64,000 nucleotides of DNA, taken from Rhizomys pruinosus (Eukaryota > Chordata > Mammalia > Rodentia > Spalacidae). The DNA is taken from the NCBI GenBank assembly GCA_009823505.1, contig VZQC01000265.1, forward strand, positions 758,657 to 822,656, read 5' to 3'. Shown piece by piece: positions 55,140 to 64,000 of the stretch. A program made the position numbers and the translations under genes. The notes beneath the pieces are model-generated. The model was not told the origin of the DNA. It ran no database searches and saw only the letters and a program-made list of their open reading frames with translations. Within the stretch, counting starts at the first letter, position 1, and every line of letters starts with the position of its first letter.

Positions 55140-55495
55140 TATGACAGTTAATATGAATTGGCAACTTGCCAGAATCTAGAATCATCCAAAAAATGGACAT
55201 CTAGGTGTAGGGGATTGTCTTGCTTGAGTTCACTGAGGCAGGGATCACTGCTGGTAATCCCATTTCCCTGGGCAGGGATCTTAGTCTATATAAATGGAGG
55301 CATGGGGCTGAGCAGCAAGCTTGCCTTCATCCCTCTCAGTCTCCTGACTGTGGATGCGATGTGACCAGCTGCTTCAGGCTCCCACTGCCTTGACTTACCT
55401 ACAATAATGGACAGTCCCCTGAACAAACCCTTTCTCCCTTCAGTTGCTTTTATTGGAGCATTTTACCACAGCTGCAGGGAAAGAAGCTGACCCCT
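55140..55495 (+). mobile_element. Rodent LTR-type medium-reiterated repeat (MaLR-like)
   Basis: 'ggtgtaggggattgtcttgc', 'agcagcaagcttgccttcat', 'cctgaacaaaccctttctcc' and 'gcattttaccacagctgcag' give the layout also seen at 61115. Confidence 0.6.
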
Positions 55496-56200
55496 AGGAA
55501 AGATAGCACAAAGAAAGTCCTTGTCAATGTTCTGGCTCTACACTGGGTGAAGAGCTCACAGGCACTTATTAAGTAAGATAATTAACTAATTATTGGGACC
55601 AATACAATGAATCTAGACTATGGTAAAATTAGATCTTCATTTGAAGACTGAGAGCAATGACTCCTATGTCAAATGCATGCCATAACTGTTCTTTGAAATT
55701 TTGAAAGGGATGTGTGTGTTGGGGTCCCAGTAACAACACACAGTGGGCACTTGCTTTCAGAGAGCCTGGTTTAAGGGGAAACAGGACACCTGACCCTACA
55801 GGTCTCAGGATTCTCATCGACAAGAAGGGGGTAATGATTTGCATACTCCTTTATTGGAAGGTAATGTGGAGAAAGTGAACAACATGCAGGATTTAAAAGT
55901 ACACTGGGCATGTATTAAGTCCCTCAGTGAGTATTGGGCATGTTTAATTTTGGATACACATCCACAGATGTAGAACATAGTTGATGACCAGGAACTTTTC
56001 ATTCCTTTTCCCAGAGCCACAAGACTACCTTGTGGACTAAATGAGGAAAGACTTTTGAGTCATTTTGGTGAGTTCTGAGGAGTTGTAGAAATGAAAGGCA
56101 TGGTTGTGACAGTGATGGAGAGAAGATGCCCTGCCTAAGTCAGCCAGGCTGATCCTGCCCCCGCTACACCTACCTGTCATAGAAGTTAAAAAGTGGAAGA
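55496..56200. other. Unique non-coding sequence
   Basis: Nothing recognised. Confidence 0.4.
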
Positions 56201-56204
56201 CTTC

Positions 56205-56570
56205 TGAATAGGCTTTTGTTGTTGTTTGTATAATGAAATGCCAGAGGCTGAGTAACTCATAAAGAAAATAGGTTTATTTGACTGATAGAACTGGAGGTTC
56301 AGGGCATTGTGTCAACATCAGCTCAGTTCTAGAGAAGGTTTCATGGTGGTTGTCACCACAATGGTAGGGGTATGTAGGTGATAGAGAGGTGACACAGTAA
56401 GATAGAGAGGCGGGGAAGGGGAGCATCAATATTAGTCTCCCACTAAGCTCCACCTCTTCAAGATCCCGCCTTTTATTACCTGTTAACATTGCCATATAGG
56501 GGACCAAGCTTCTTACACATGTACTTTGGAGGCAAGCCAAATCCAAACCATGACAGCTCGTATGACTCAA
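56205..56570 (-). mobile_element. Medium-reiterated repeat (RMER/MaLR-like)
   Basis: 'aatgaaatgccagaggctga', 'aggtttatttgactgataga', 'ccactaagctccacctcttc' and a terminal 'aaatccaaaccatgaca'. Confidence 0.55.
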
Positions 56571-56990
56571 CCAAGCTCTATTGCTTCCTCATAGATGCAT
56601 TCTGCCATCTGACAGAAAAGCTGCAATGAAGAATCCAAGTCTTCTCCAGGAAGCAGACCCAGCCCTTCAGCCCATCCCCTGTCTGGTCAACAACATCCAG
56701 CAGGGATCCGACATGAAGCTTCACTGGAACACAGGTGAGGTGTTCCTGAGGTGCTACCAGGGAGGAAACTGACACCCACCTCTACAAAACCAGGATGAGC
56801 CCTGATGATACAAGATGAGAGATAGGAGACAGAGAGCTGAGGGTTCTGACTGCCATAGCCTGAACTCTGTCCTGAAGTCCAGCAGGCACCTTCAGTTCAT
56901 AAAAGAGTAGCCCTGGCCTGGGAGGTTAACACTGTACTCAGAACACTGAGGACTGCTATTCCACCAGCATGGACAGAGTGGCACACACAC
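56571..56990. other. Unique non-coding sequence
   Basis: Nothing recognised; 56900-56985 may be a degraded SINE. Confidence 0.35.
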
Positions 56991-56993
56991 ACA

Positions 56994-57020
56994 AAGTAAG
57001 TAAGTGAGTAAGTAAGTAAG

Positions 57021-57055
<35 letters not shown>

Positions 57056-57058
57056 ATA
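56994..57058. repeat. (GTAA)n / (AAAT)n microsatellite
   Basis: GTAA units grade into about ten AAAT units. Confidence 0.95.
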
Positions 57059-57159
57059 TTAAAAAGTATTAAAAGAAGCAAGTTCTCCTCTTGTGCCTCC
57101 TGCACAAGCCCATAAGTCACGAAGATAGAAATAGGTGCCCAAGGCTTAATGAATGTTTG

Positions 57160-57525
57160 TTGTATTAGTCATTTTTTTATTGCCGTGATAAAATACTACA
57201 ACAAAAGTGACTTTTAGGCCTGTTAGAACTTACAGTTCCAAAGGGAGAGGCTTTAATGGGGCTGAGGGTGGACAGCAGATGGGGGACGGCAATAGGAGGC
57301 CTGAGCAGAAAGCTGATGACTCACAACTTGAACAAGGTGTGGAGAGCACACTGTAAGTGGGGTGAGACGATGACCTCTCAAAGTCCATGCCCATAACCCT
57401 ACTTCCTCTAGCAAGGCCCCACCTCCTGATGGGTCCATGATTTCCCTAAACAGCGCAACCAACTGGAGACCAAGTGTTAAATAAACGAACCTCTGGGGAA
57501 CAGTCCTCCTTTAAATCACCACGGT
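57160..57525 (-). mobile_element. Medium-reiterated repeat, same type as the one in gag
   Basis: 'gtattagtcatttttttatt', 'gccgtgataaaatactacaa', 'aaccctacttcctctagcaa' and a terminal 'taaatcaccacgg' match the gag insertion in order. Confidence 0.7.
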
Positions 57526-57985
57526 AGTGATGGTTTCATTTCACTCTCAACTTTTCCACAGAACAAGCACTCTTGGGCAGGATTCTGTACTCAGCTTCTT
57601 GCAGTGGTCTGATGATTAAATGCAGGACACTCTCAGGCAGAGATGACCCATGTTGAGACTAATTAGTACCAGTAAAAAGGACACATTTGAATGCTTCCTC
57701 TGAGCTGAGCACTTACTAGTTACTTACTAGAAGGAGGTACTATGTAAATGCCTATACTGAGGCTGGAAAGACCTAAGGAAGGAGAGTTGTAGGCTGCACC
57801 ATAGCAAGAACAACTGGAGATTCAGGTTTTCTGGGTCCCAAGCTTTTGTGCTTCATCAAGTACCCGTTCCCCCAGAAAGTGCTGCATGCATGGTACCTTC
57901 CACTTGGAGAAGAAAACATTGAATCTGGTGATCATAAGTGCTGGTCATACATTCAAGGATTATGCTATTTATGTTATACTACAAT
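57526..57985. other. Unique non-coding sequence
   Basis: Nothing recognised. Confidence 0.4.
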
Positions 57986-57989
57986 CAAC

Positions 57990-58126
57990 TTTAAAAATAT
58001 TTTATTTATTATTTTTATTTTATGAGTATAAGTGGATTGTCTGCATGTAGGTAGGTGTCCCCATGTCCTGAAATGCCTGCAGAGGTCAGAAGAGTGCTCT
58101 TACCTGTTGAGCCATTGCTAGCGCCA
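57990..58126 (-). mobile_element. B2/B3 SINE with internal deletion
   Basis: 'ggattgtctgcatgtaggta' and 'gcctgcagaggtcagaagag' are joined directly to 'tgctcttacctgttgagcca'. Confidence 0.75.
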
Positions 58127-58171
58127 CTGCTACTCAACTTTATAAAGTCAACAAAAAGACTCAGTAAAAAT

Positions 58172-58510
58172 TTAACCAGTTGTGGCTAGGGACATGGCTC
58201 AGTAAACAAAAAGCTTGCCATGCAAGTATGAGACTCTGAGTTGGAATCCACAGAACCCAGGCATGACAGTACACATTGTTAATCCCAGCATCCATAGAAC
58301 AACATGGAGACAGGAGACTCCCCAGAAGCTTGTGGGCCAACTGGCCTGGAGTCCACAGTGGTGAACAACCAAAACACCCGTGTAGAACGCAAGGACTAAC
58401 ACCCAGCATTGCCCTCTGACCTCCACATATGTGCCATAGCATGTGAGTACCTTCATCACACACCATCAATGCATACACGTGTATATCATACATACACATG
58501 CCCCAACATA
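58172..58510 (+). mobile_element. RSINE/B4-like composite SINE
   Basis: A tRNA-like head ('ggctagggacatggctcagt'), a B1-like middle ('gttaatcccagcatccatag') and a tail ('ccctctgacctccacatatg'). Diverged. Confidence 0.65.
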
Positions 58511-58777
58511 TTGACCAGTATGAATGATTTAATTTATTATGTATATTTATATACTGTAGAATCTAAATCATTTAGAATGAATGTTGATAATATTTATCTG
58601 GTTATCTTAAGTGACCAGGTTAGCTGTGTAAATTTCTCCCTGTTCCATGTCAGGAATGTGGCCTGATTTAGAATGTGGCTTTTAGTCATGTGTCTCTTGA
58701 CTCAAGATAAGGCCATGTCTTTCTCAAGGTCACTCACTAGAGCACTTTCAAGCTCTGAGTCAATATTTGTTGATTGC

Positions 58778-59336
58778 TGTAGGGAAATCCAGCTCGAATT
58801 TCAGGGTGGCTTTCCACCTAGCATGCCTCAGGGCACCGCATGGCTGAGGGTCTGGCCCTGCCCCAAGAAGGAGCAAGCAGCATGGCCTAGGTGCATGATG
58901 CTGGGTGGGGCAACTGTGTGCACTGGCGCAGAATTGGGGGCCTATGATTGGCTCTGGGAACTGACATCATTTATTTTATAAAAGCAGGCTGTAGCAAGGA
59001 ATAAATTTGAGTTTCATAGTAACATCATCACAGAATTCCCGACCATTATTTTTTATTAATTATTGCACACATACAGGCTAAGGTAGGCCTGCATTTCGGT
59101 CGGGTGGCCAGTGGGTTGGAAAAAGGTTCCCCTTTGTGGACCACCAATCTGGGTAGCTGGTGTTGTGTGTGGGTATTGGCTGAAGAGAGGCGATCAGCCA
59201 TCAGCCTGAAATTCCTGTCCAGGCTCTGGGCAGGCGAGAAGTCATGGCCAAGAGTGGAACACATGTCTTGTGGGTCCAGGCTAAGGGCCTGAGATGGAAG
59301 TACCATCCAGGCTGGGCTATGGGAAGTAGCCAGCTG
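58778..59336 (+). mobile_element. LTR-like repeat, plus copy (partner of 19983-20538)
   Basis: Begins TGTAGGGAAATCCAGC. A CCAAT box on the minus strand (about 58947-58951), a mutated CRE (tgacatca, 58962-58969), TATA (58977-58983) and AATAAA (59000-59005) follow in promoter order. Aligned to the 20-kb copy it is inverted and about 39 kb away. Confidence 0.72.
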
Positions 59337-59670
59337 GCCTCTGCGCCAAGGTGTCAGCTCCCCACAGTGTCCACAAAGCAGTGTCAGATGACACCAGGCT
59401 GGGTGAAGTTGGCAATTAAATCTAACTAGGACACATTCTAAATGAAAAGTAATTTGTTCTCTCTACCAAGTCTCCTGGACATTCACAACCTATTCATAAC
59501 CATGATATGAGAACAAATTAAAAGCCACTTCACTTGCCACACATGGGCCACTTTCCAACATAGACCAAGACCCCCTTCCTTCTGGCTCCTTTCTTTGCTA
59601 TTTTATTGGGCATGTTCTCCTTGCCCACCCTACTCAAATGACCAAATTCTGAATGCTCTTTCTTTTTTTT
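59337..59670. other. Unique non-coding sequence
   Basis: Nothing recognised. Confidence 0.4.
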
Positions 59671-59682
59671 CCTTTTTTTTTT

Positions 59683-59805
59683 CCACTCTTCTTTGAGATA
59701 GGGTCTCTCTGTAGCCCCAGCTGGCCTGGAACTCACTATGTAGACCAGGCTGGCCTTGGACCAAGTGCTGGAATTAAAGGCATGCGCCACTGCCCCCATC
59801 TGGAT
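59683..59805 (-). mobile_element. B1 SINE with internal deletion
   Basis: 'gagatagggtctctctgtag' and 'agaccaggctggccttgga', then directly 'ccaagtgctggaattaaagg'. The segment around 'gaactcacaaagatccgcc' is missing. Confidence 0.9.
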
Positions 59806-59939
59806 GTTTTTTCTCAATAGAAGTGTGTACTTGCTTAGAATTTCCCTTCCATAACTCCCCAATAAAGTAACAGCCCTGCTCTGTACCCTGCAGCCATGTC
59901 TTCTAATGATTCTCTTTATATATCTACCCACCCACCCCC

Positions 59940-59974
<35 letters not shown>
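59940..59974. repeat. (GA)n microsatellite
   Basis: About 17 GA units. Confidence 0.96.
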
Positions 59975-59975
<1 letters not shown>

Positions 59976-60034
59976 ATCTGCTCAGCCCTTAGACATAACT
60001 TTAGCCACACTATCCGTCCTGACAGAATTCCAGT

Positions 60035-60482
60035 TTTAGTTTGTTGCTATAGTGAATGCCAAGGGCAAAAGCAACCTAGGGGGAAAGGCTTTAGTCTTGC
60101 CCTTCCAGGTCACAGTCCATCATTGAGGGAAGTCAAAGCAAGCACTCAAGGCAGGAACCTGAAGCCAGGATTGCTTGCTATTTCACACAGCATTACCTTT
60201 GACAAGGAAACTTACAGCAAAGGAAGTCCAGTAGAAACCACAGAGGAATGCTGCTTGCTGGATCACTTTCAGGGTCATACTTAGCTGGCTTTCTTATACA
60301 GTCCGGATCACTTTCGTAGGGAATGGTGCCTCCCACGGTGGGCTGAGCCCTCCAATATCAATCAACAATTAAGACAATCCCCCACAGATGTGCCTCCAGG
60401 CCAATCTTATCTAGACTCAACTGAGTCTTCCTTCTCAAGTACCCATAGGCTGTGTCAAGTTAACAGTTAAAGCTAACTATGA
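60035..60482 (-). mobile_element. Rodent LTR-type repeat (MaLR-like), minus copy
   Basis: 'gtttgttgctatagtgaatg', 'aggtcacagtccatcattga', 'ccacggtgggctgagccctc' and 'gtgtcaagttaacagttaaa'. This is the reverse complement of the layout at 61115-62408. Confidence 0.75.
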
Positions 60483-60685
60483 TGGAGCTGGAGAGATGGC
60501 TCAGGGGTTAATGATGTTTTCTATCTCAGAGGCCCTAGGTTCAGAACCCACATGGCAACTAATATCCATCTGTAACTTCATTTCCAGGAACTCCAGTGCC
60601 ACCTTCTGGCCTCCACAGGGATTGCATGACATGGGAGTGTTTATATGCAGGCAGAGCACTAGTACATGTGGAATAAAAAAAAAAA
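60483..60685 (+). mobile_element. B2 SINE
   Basis: 'ggagctggagagatggctca', 'gttcagaacccacatggcaa' and 'tgccaccttctggcctccac', with an A-rich tail. It abuts the end of the preceding repeat. Confidence 0.88.
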
Positions 60686-61114
60686 TAAGTTACCTTGGAC
60701 ACATAGGAAACAGCCACAATCTCTTAGCTCGGTGCCATCTCACCCCATGTCCCTAAGGAAATAACATGTGTGATTTGGGTCCATATGGTTCAGATTCCTC
60801 TACTAAACAAAGTCTGGAATGATTTCAGAAGTTTATAAATACAAAAGATGAAGCTATTTAAACAAAAGATGGAGCTAGTTAAAAAGATCAGAGCACATGC
60901 TTTTCTGAATGAGCTGCACCAGAGTTTAACAAAAGCATTTGTATATCTAAATATAATAAACTTTTAAAATAACAACTTTAGTGATCAAAATAAAACATGG
61001 CCAGGTGTTAACCAACAATCCCTTCTAAGGAAAGCTTGCTGGTGGGTGTATAGAGAGCAGTCTTTGGCTGTTCCTTCTCTCTTTTCTGGTCTGCTTTCTC
61101 TCATGTCTTTGTAC
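60686..61114. other. Unique non-coding sequence
   Basis: Nothing recognised. Confidence 0.4.
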
Positions 61115-61314
61115 TGTCTGTTTCTTCATGTTGAACACTTCATCCTTGGGCTGGTTAGTTTGTATTGTTAACTGGGCATAACCTAGAGTCACCTTGGAAG
61201 AACCATTCAGATCCAATTGGCTTGTGGGCAATCTGTGGGAGGTTAGTTTGATTGGTAATTGATGTAGGAAGGTCCAGATCACCATAGTGGTACAGGGCTG
61301 ATTAAGAAAGCTAG

Positions 61315-61474
61315 ACGGGCCGGGCGTGGTGGCGCGCGCCTTTAATCCTAGCACTTGGGAGGCAGAGGCAGGCGGATCTTTGTGAGTTCAAGGCTAGCCT
61401 GGTCTACAGAGTGACTTCCAGGACAGCTGGGACTGCAGGGAGACCCTGTCTCGAAAAGACCAAAAAAAAAAAAA
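61315..61474 (+). mobile_element. B1 SINE, young
   Basis: 'ggccgggcgtggtggcgcgc' with intact CpGs, 'ggaggcagaggcaggcggat' and a 12-A tail. aagaaagctag lies at 61304-61314 and again after the following B2 at 61690-61700. Confidence 0.95.
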
Positions 61475-61481
61475 GCAAGAT

Positions 61482-61689
61482 GGAGCTAGAGAGATGGCCT
61501 AGTGGTTAGAGTGCCAACCGCTCTTACAGAGGACCCGGGTTTGATCCCCGGCACCCACATGGCAGCCAAGAACCATTCCAGGGGAATCTGACACCCTCTT
61601 CTGACCTCCGCAGCATTGTACAACATGGGTGCACAAACCTACATGCAGAGAGTACATTCATACACATACAGAAATAAATTTAAAAAAAA
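61482..61689 (+). mobile_element. B2 SINE directly after B1
   Basis: 'ggagctagagagatggccta', 'gggtttgatccccggcaccc', a short deletion ('aagaaccattccagggg'), and an A-rich tail. A decayed copy of the target sequence (aaaagcaag) may lie between the B1 and B2. Confidence 0.93.
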
Positions 61690-61856
61690 AAGAAAGCTAG
61701 CTAGGCCTGAGCCTGTGAGAAGCCAGCAAGCAACCTTCCTCCAGAGTTTCTGTATCAGTTCCTGCATTGAAGTCCTGCTCTGACTTCCTTCCATGATGAA
61801 CTGTAACCTAGAAATATAAGCCAAATAAAACCTTTCCTCCCCAAGTTGTTATTAGT

Positions 61857-62365
61857 TGTGAATGGAAATTCCCAGAGAGTTCTGCATTTTGGGCTGACCT
61901 TCCTGCAGAGCTGACCAATTGATTATCATGTCAATGACTGTGGCAAGTTTGGAAGATTCTAGATCCAGAGCCTATTTACAATGTATCTTGGGCCATGTTT
62001 AGCTCCTAAATTGCCACTCTTGCCTTCCTTTGTTTCTGACTTAACATCTTGTGACTAATGGATAAAAAAAGTCTTTAGGAATGTACTAACAAAGCTCTAG
62101 CCCCCACCAACCAAAAGGCTAAGAATGCCATCAGACAGCCTATGGCTGATATTTCCCTTTTGCTATATCTGCCTACTTAATGTTTCCACCAATGTATTTG
62201 AAAAGCATCTTGATTTGTGGCTTTTTTTTATTCTGTAACTATAAAAAATTCATGAAACTGCTTCCATCCTGGAACATGGAATTGGGGCCATGGTCATTCA
62301 TATTTTGCTCCAGAATAAACTATCTCTTATCCCCTATGAGATGAGAATTGTGGTTTTGTGTCAAC
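61857..62365 (+). mobile_element. Probable solo LTR
   Basis: About 510 bases interrupt the host repeat exactly between 'ttgttattagt' and 'catgtcatttatcac'. It begins TGTGAATGG and carries TATA (tataaaa, 62240-62246) and AATAAA (62314-62319) 74 bases apart, as in an LTR. The 3' boundary and target duplication are not clean, and I cannot name the family. Confidence 0.55.
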
Positions 62366-62589
62366 AGCATCATGTCATTTATCACAGCAACAACAAGAAA
62401 GTAGGACAATCCTATACTTTGTGTCTGCCAGGTCAGGCCCCTTCTGACAGAAAAGCTGTCAGTCTCTATAGTTTCTGCAGGTCATCCCTTCCTTTGAACG
62501 TTTCCTGTCAGCAACTGTGTTCTACTGTTTTGAGTGTTCAATGTCCCACAGGGTATTGTGTTCCCTTGGTCCCCTCCTGGTTTGGGGAG

Positions 62590-62872
62590 ATTTCCAGCTT
62601 TCAGAAGGAAGTAGAGCATGGTGGGGTAGGACAGGCCTTGAAGGTTACAGCTTTGCCTTGCTTCTGCTTCCTGATCTACCAAAATGTGAGCAATTCACAC
62701 CACGAGTTCCCACTGCTCTGGACAGACGTGCCCCTGCTGCCTCCATCGTGGAGTTCTCATCCACGATGGACTGTTGTGTCCACAACCGTGAGCCAAAACA
62801 AAGCCCCCATCTCTCAGGTCACCTCTCTCCAGTACTTTGTCACAGCGAGGAGAAAGGTGACTGATAAACATT
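62590..62872 (+). mobile_element. MaLR-like repeat, 3' part
   Basis: 'ccacgatggactgttgtgtc', 'caaccgtgagccaaaacaaa' and 'tactttgtcacagcgaggag' match the 3' layout of the repeat at 37026. Confidence 0.6.
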
Positions 62873-62922
62873 TCTATTGACTTGCTCCTCCTAGGAATAA
62901 CACCGCACCGAGGCGCCTTCAC

Positions 62923-63111
62923 CATGGGTGAGGCGAGGACTGAAGATGGCACCACCTCAGCTGAGGCCACCGACATGTCAGGGGCCGCCGTGTCTGTGGA
63001 GAAGGAGGTTTCAGGCCGTTCCTCTGGGTTTATATGACCAAAAGGATTGTTCCTTGGCTGAGAGTTTCCTCCTCCCTTGCTCTTGTTCACCCTCTCAAGA
63101 AGTTGTCTCTC
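62923..63111 (-). other. Candidate coding exon, 189 bp, gene not recognised
   Basis: On the minus strand a good acceptor (pyrimidine-rich, then CTACAG at 63117-63112) is followed by 63 open codons, from 'ERQLLERVNKSKGG' through 'NNPFGHINPEERP' to 'SVLASPM', ending at a possible donor (ATG|GTGAAG at 62922). The length is an exact multiple of three and the block is richer in CpG than its flanks, which are repeats. I do not recognise the peptide. On the plus strand the same block has an ATG in good context (ttcaccATGG, 62923) with only 38 codons. Either reading may be chance. Confidence 0.3.
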
Positions 63112-63194
63112 CTGTAGCGAACAAAGCAGCAGGCAGCTATGGTAGTACTTAGTCATACTATTGGAAGCCAGAGCAGGGGGTCATGGGAGGGGCA

Positions 63195-63450
63195 TATCAC
63201 TTTCCTATTGGTGCTGTAACAAATGCCCTCACACTTAGTGTCTTTAAACCCCACAGACTTACTATGTTACAGTTCTAGAAGTCAGAGGCTCAAGTGGGGT
63301 ATTAGAGGTGATTCTTCCTTCCTGAAACCTAATTGTGAATCCATTTTCTTCTCTTCTCTAGAGACCGGCTGCATTCCTTGGCCTGGAGCCTCTTCTTCCA
63401 TCTTCTAAGCCAACATCATGTAACTTCTGAATCCCTCTTTTTAACCCCGA
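63195..63450 (-). mobile_element. Ancient mammalian LTR-like repeat
   Basis: 'cctattggtgctgtaacaaa', 'gttacagttctagaagtcag', 'gaccggctgcattccttggc' and 'cttcttccatcttctaagcc' give a familiar old mammalian repeat layout; family name not resolved. Confidence 0.6.
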
Positions 63451-63496
63451 CGCTCATGCCTTTGTTTTGGGGTGGGTTTTTTGTGGTGTTTTTTTT

Positions 63497-63665
63497 TGTT
63501 TGTTTGTTTGTTTTTTCTTTTTTGGTCTTTTGGAGACAAAGTCCCCTGTAGTCCCAGCTGGCCTAGAACTTGCTATGTAGACCAGGCTGGTGTTGAACTG
63601 ACAGAGATCCACCTGCCTCTCCCTCCCTAATGCTGGGATTAAATGTGTGTGCCACCTCACCTGGC
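63497..63665 (-). mobile_element. B1 SINE
   Basis: A GTTT-rich tail, 'gtagtcccagctggcctaga', 'gtagaccaggctggtgttga' and 'ccacctcacctggc'. Confidence 0.92.
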
Positions 63666-63669
63666 TTCT

Positions 63670-63878
63670 TTTTTAAAAATTATTTGTTATTTTTTTTATG
63701 TGTTGTCTGCATGTATATAAATGGACCCCTGTCAATGCTCTCAGAAAGCAGAAGAGGGTGTCAGAATCCCTGGAGCTGGAGTTATGGTTTTTAGCTACCA
63801 TGTGGGTGCTGGGATTCCATCCCAGGTCTTCTTCAAGAATAGCCAGTGCTCTTAACTCCTGAGCCATCTCTCCAGGAC
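63670..63878 (-). mobile_element. B3 SINE
   Basis: 'gcagaagagggtgtcagaat', 'taccatgtgggtgctgggat', 'agtgctcttaactcctgagc' and 'catctctccag'. Confidence 0.9.
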
Positions 63879-64000
63879 TCACGCTGCCTTCTCATACAGA
63901 AGCTTCTGATAACCTAGGTCAGCCTCCCCACCTGACAGTTCTTAACCTAATTGTGCATGCAAAGTCATCTGGCCAGCCAAGGAAACACAGTCACAGGTCC

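Larger units (their letters stand above)
61115..62408 (+). mobile_element. Rodent LTR-type repeat (MaLR-like) broken by three insertions
   Basis: Pieces at 61115-61314, 61690-61856 and 62366-62408 join in order: 'aacctagagtcaccttggaa', 'aagccagcaagcaaccttcc', 'agccaaataaaacctttcct' and 'tttatcacagcaacaacaag'. A B1, a B2 and a probable solo LTR lie between the pieces, so all three are younger. Confidence 0.75.

Overview
The window is nuclear DNA of a muroid rodent. B1, B2, B3, B4/ID and RSINE-type SINEs lie beside rodent LINE-1 and older mammalian repeats (MIR, MLT1). The B2 copies are CpG-rich and have the form '..gcacccacatggcggct..', which differs from the usual mouse B2. I therefore lean towards Cricetidae (hamster, vole or deer-mouse group) rather than Mus/Rattus, but cannot fix the species. 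No complete protein-coding host gene, tRNA, rRNA or CRISPR is visible. The sequence reads as an intergenic or intronic accumulation of retroelements, with one CpG-island promoter candidate and one weak candidate exon.

Layout. 1-2.2 kb is unresolved old sequence. 2.2-11.05 kb is a minus-strand LINE-1 (3' UTR-like tail, ORF2 with a damaged reverse-transcriptase active site, endonuclease, ORF1). It is split at 5.32-8.53 kb by a plus-strand class II (betaretrovirus-like) endogenous retrovirus with two LTRs, a Lys-type primer site, a broken gag, no pol, and gag capsid joined to the end of env. That provirus is itself interrupted by a younger repeat. 11.05-11.87 kb is a second, older LINE-1 fragment. 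11.9-25.9 kb is mainly unique sequence with MIR, MLT1, B1/B2/B3, a 98-bp tandem duplication, a B2-B1 chimeric SINE with a perfect 14-bp target duplication, and an LTR-like repeat. About 25.9-27.1 kb is a CpG-rich block with CCAAT, GC-box, E-box and CTCF-like motifs. 28.67-28.87 kb is a perfect 196-bp palindrome made of two mirrored B1 copies that ends at a 3-N gap. 29-58 kb continues as a SINE and microsatellite mosaic. 58.8-59.3 kb carries the inverted partner of the 20.0-20.5 kb LTR-like repeat. 61.1-62.4 kb is an LTR-type repeat holding a B1, a B2 and a probable solo LTR. 62.9-63.1 kb holds the candidate exon.

Nothing here works as a gene set. The value of the window is in its insertion history (which element sits inside which), in several chimeric or rearranged retroelements, and in the unassigned CpG island. 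Family names come from recognition by eye; where a family name is uncertain the entry says so.
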